This document shows positions 63,146 through 64,000 of a stretch of 64,000 nucleotides of DNA, piece by piece. The stretch comes from Diploptera punctata (taxonomy: Eukaryota > Arthropoda > Insecta > Blattodea > Blaberidae), in assembly GCA_030220185.1 (NCBI GenBank), contig JASPKZ010003432.1, positions 620,001 through 684,000 on the forward strand. Direction: 5' to 3'. Both the position numbers and the translations under genes were made by a program. Within the stretch, counting starts at the first letter, position 1; each line of letters opens with the position of its first letter. A model generated the notes under the pieces. That model had not been told where the DNA came from. It searched no databases and saw only the letters and a list, made by a program, of their open reading frames with translations.

Positions 63146-64000
63146 GGAATTCAGTAATAATATTTTTAACGAGGCCTTTGACTTGCATATAATATTATTT
63201 AAAATGTTATTATTTCCGGTTGTCTGGAAAACACTACCTGAAGAGTGTTAAAGTAGGCTGAAGATAACACAAATACATTACAAAACAGATATTTATGAGA
63301 GCAGGAAATCCACAAAAATAGCATAAAGGAGGGTGTGAAATTACTGTAGATAGCGAGATATGATATTTATCGCTACCACGGGTAGGAATGACAAGAATCG
63401 CGTTGATATCTCCGAACAGTTGTTCAAAGCGACACTCAACTCAACTTAGCGTTGTTTATCACGGGAACAGCTCATAAAATGCTGTCAACACCAGTGTAAT
63501 ACCTGTTCACAAAACATTTACCACGATTTATGCAAAACGTTGTTGGAAAATACTCTTCCCGAGAATAACAACCTAGGAAAAATTGCGCCATACAACATAT
63601 TTGGCATAATTTCACATTAAGAATAAAAAGACAATTTATCCTAAACATTAAAGAATTATTGTTGTAATGAGACAATCTAGTTTTAATACTTTCTGAGTAC
63701 ATCTATTGTTAATATCTTACCTCAAGGTATAATAAATGCTCAGTTTTAATTCGCAACTCGAGTTAGTATTTTGTCGACGGCACGCCGGTACAGGCGTTAA
63801 ATAAATGGGGTGGAAGTCTCCTGACTCCAAGGTTTTGAATCTTAAAGACTTTAAGGATATAGTGCCCTTTTTATAACAGGTCTCTTGAAGTAGATTTTGT
63901 TTTGCTTTGTTTAACGACGATCTTTAACAATTGAAGAAGTGGCACAAGTAAAATTTGGGTGTGAAAGGACATACAAATTTTGCTCAGAGGTATATGATTT
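63146..64000. other. no recognisable feature
   Basis: AT-rich DNA to the window end; a 76-codon minus ORF at 63472-63702 is unrecognised. Confidence 0.4.

Overview
The window looks like a gene-poor stretch of a large insect genome. I found no intact protein-coding gene, no bacterial-type gene organisation and no rRNA, CRISPR or virus-like locus. Almost every open reading frame is a by-product of a transposable element, a microsatellite or AT-rich DNA. The mix of tRNA-derived SINEs, decayed non-LTR retrotransposon (LINE) 3' ends, Tc1/mariner and TTAA-flanked DNA transposon remnants and abundant (TAA)n/(TA)n/(GA)n/(TG)n tracts fits an arthropod. A cockroach-like (Blattodea) source is my inference and cannot be proved from the sequence alone.

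Working labels used below are mine. SINE-A is about 345 bp with a Ser/Leu-like tRNA head. SINE-B is about 290 bp and ends in CTTTA-type repeats. SINE-C is about 330-350 bp with B box GGTTCGATCCC and ends in ATGG repeats. SINE-D has B box GGTTCGATTCC and a CTCTCCTGGCGC-containing tail. SINE-F has a B box like GGTTCAAACCC. LINE-E is a non-LTR element whose last ORF ends in a WAGHVARM ... MNLRVR region followed by TGCCAGTGAGT. Several SINE copies have clean target-site duplications, so their borders are exact.

Layout. 1-10 kb: SINE-B inside SINE-A, LINE remnants, SINE-A split by a 477-bp insertion, a LINE with a (GAA)n tail, and a TTAA-type MITE. 10-25 kb: SINE-C, SINE-A, C/D composite SINEs, SINE-F, LINE-E fragments and many microsatellites. 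25-37 kb: a MITE, a young SINE-A, a 64-codon fragment of a conserved arthropod protein family (27086-27277), a LINE-E fold-back, several SINE-B, a full-length SINE-D, and LINE 3' ends. 37-46 kb: LINE and Tc1 remnants followed by a MITE carrying a second MITE; a further Tc1 and a mariner remnant; SINE-C inside LINE-E; and a 530-bp element with 104-bp terminal inverted repeats. 46-52 kb: hairpin MITE and a tandem SINE-B pair inside SINE-A. 52.8-55.2 kb is the most striking locus: LINE-E is interrupted by SINE-D, and one internal segment of that SINE has expanded into a 23-unit, 71-bp minisatellite. 55-64 kb: microsatellites, two long-TIR elements, a young SINE-A, a dispersed ~150-bp repeat in inverted pairs, and two LINE copies facing tail to tail.

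Functionally this is a layered record of insertions: LINEs as substrate, SINEs and MITEs inserted into them and into each other, and tandem amplification inside a SINE. No host pathway is encoded here.
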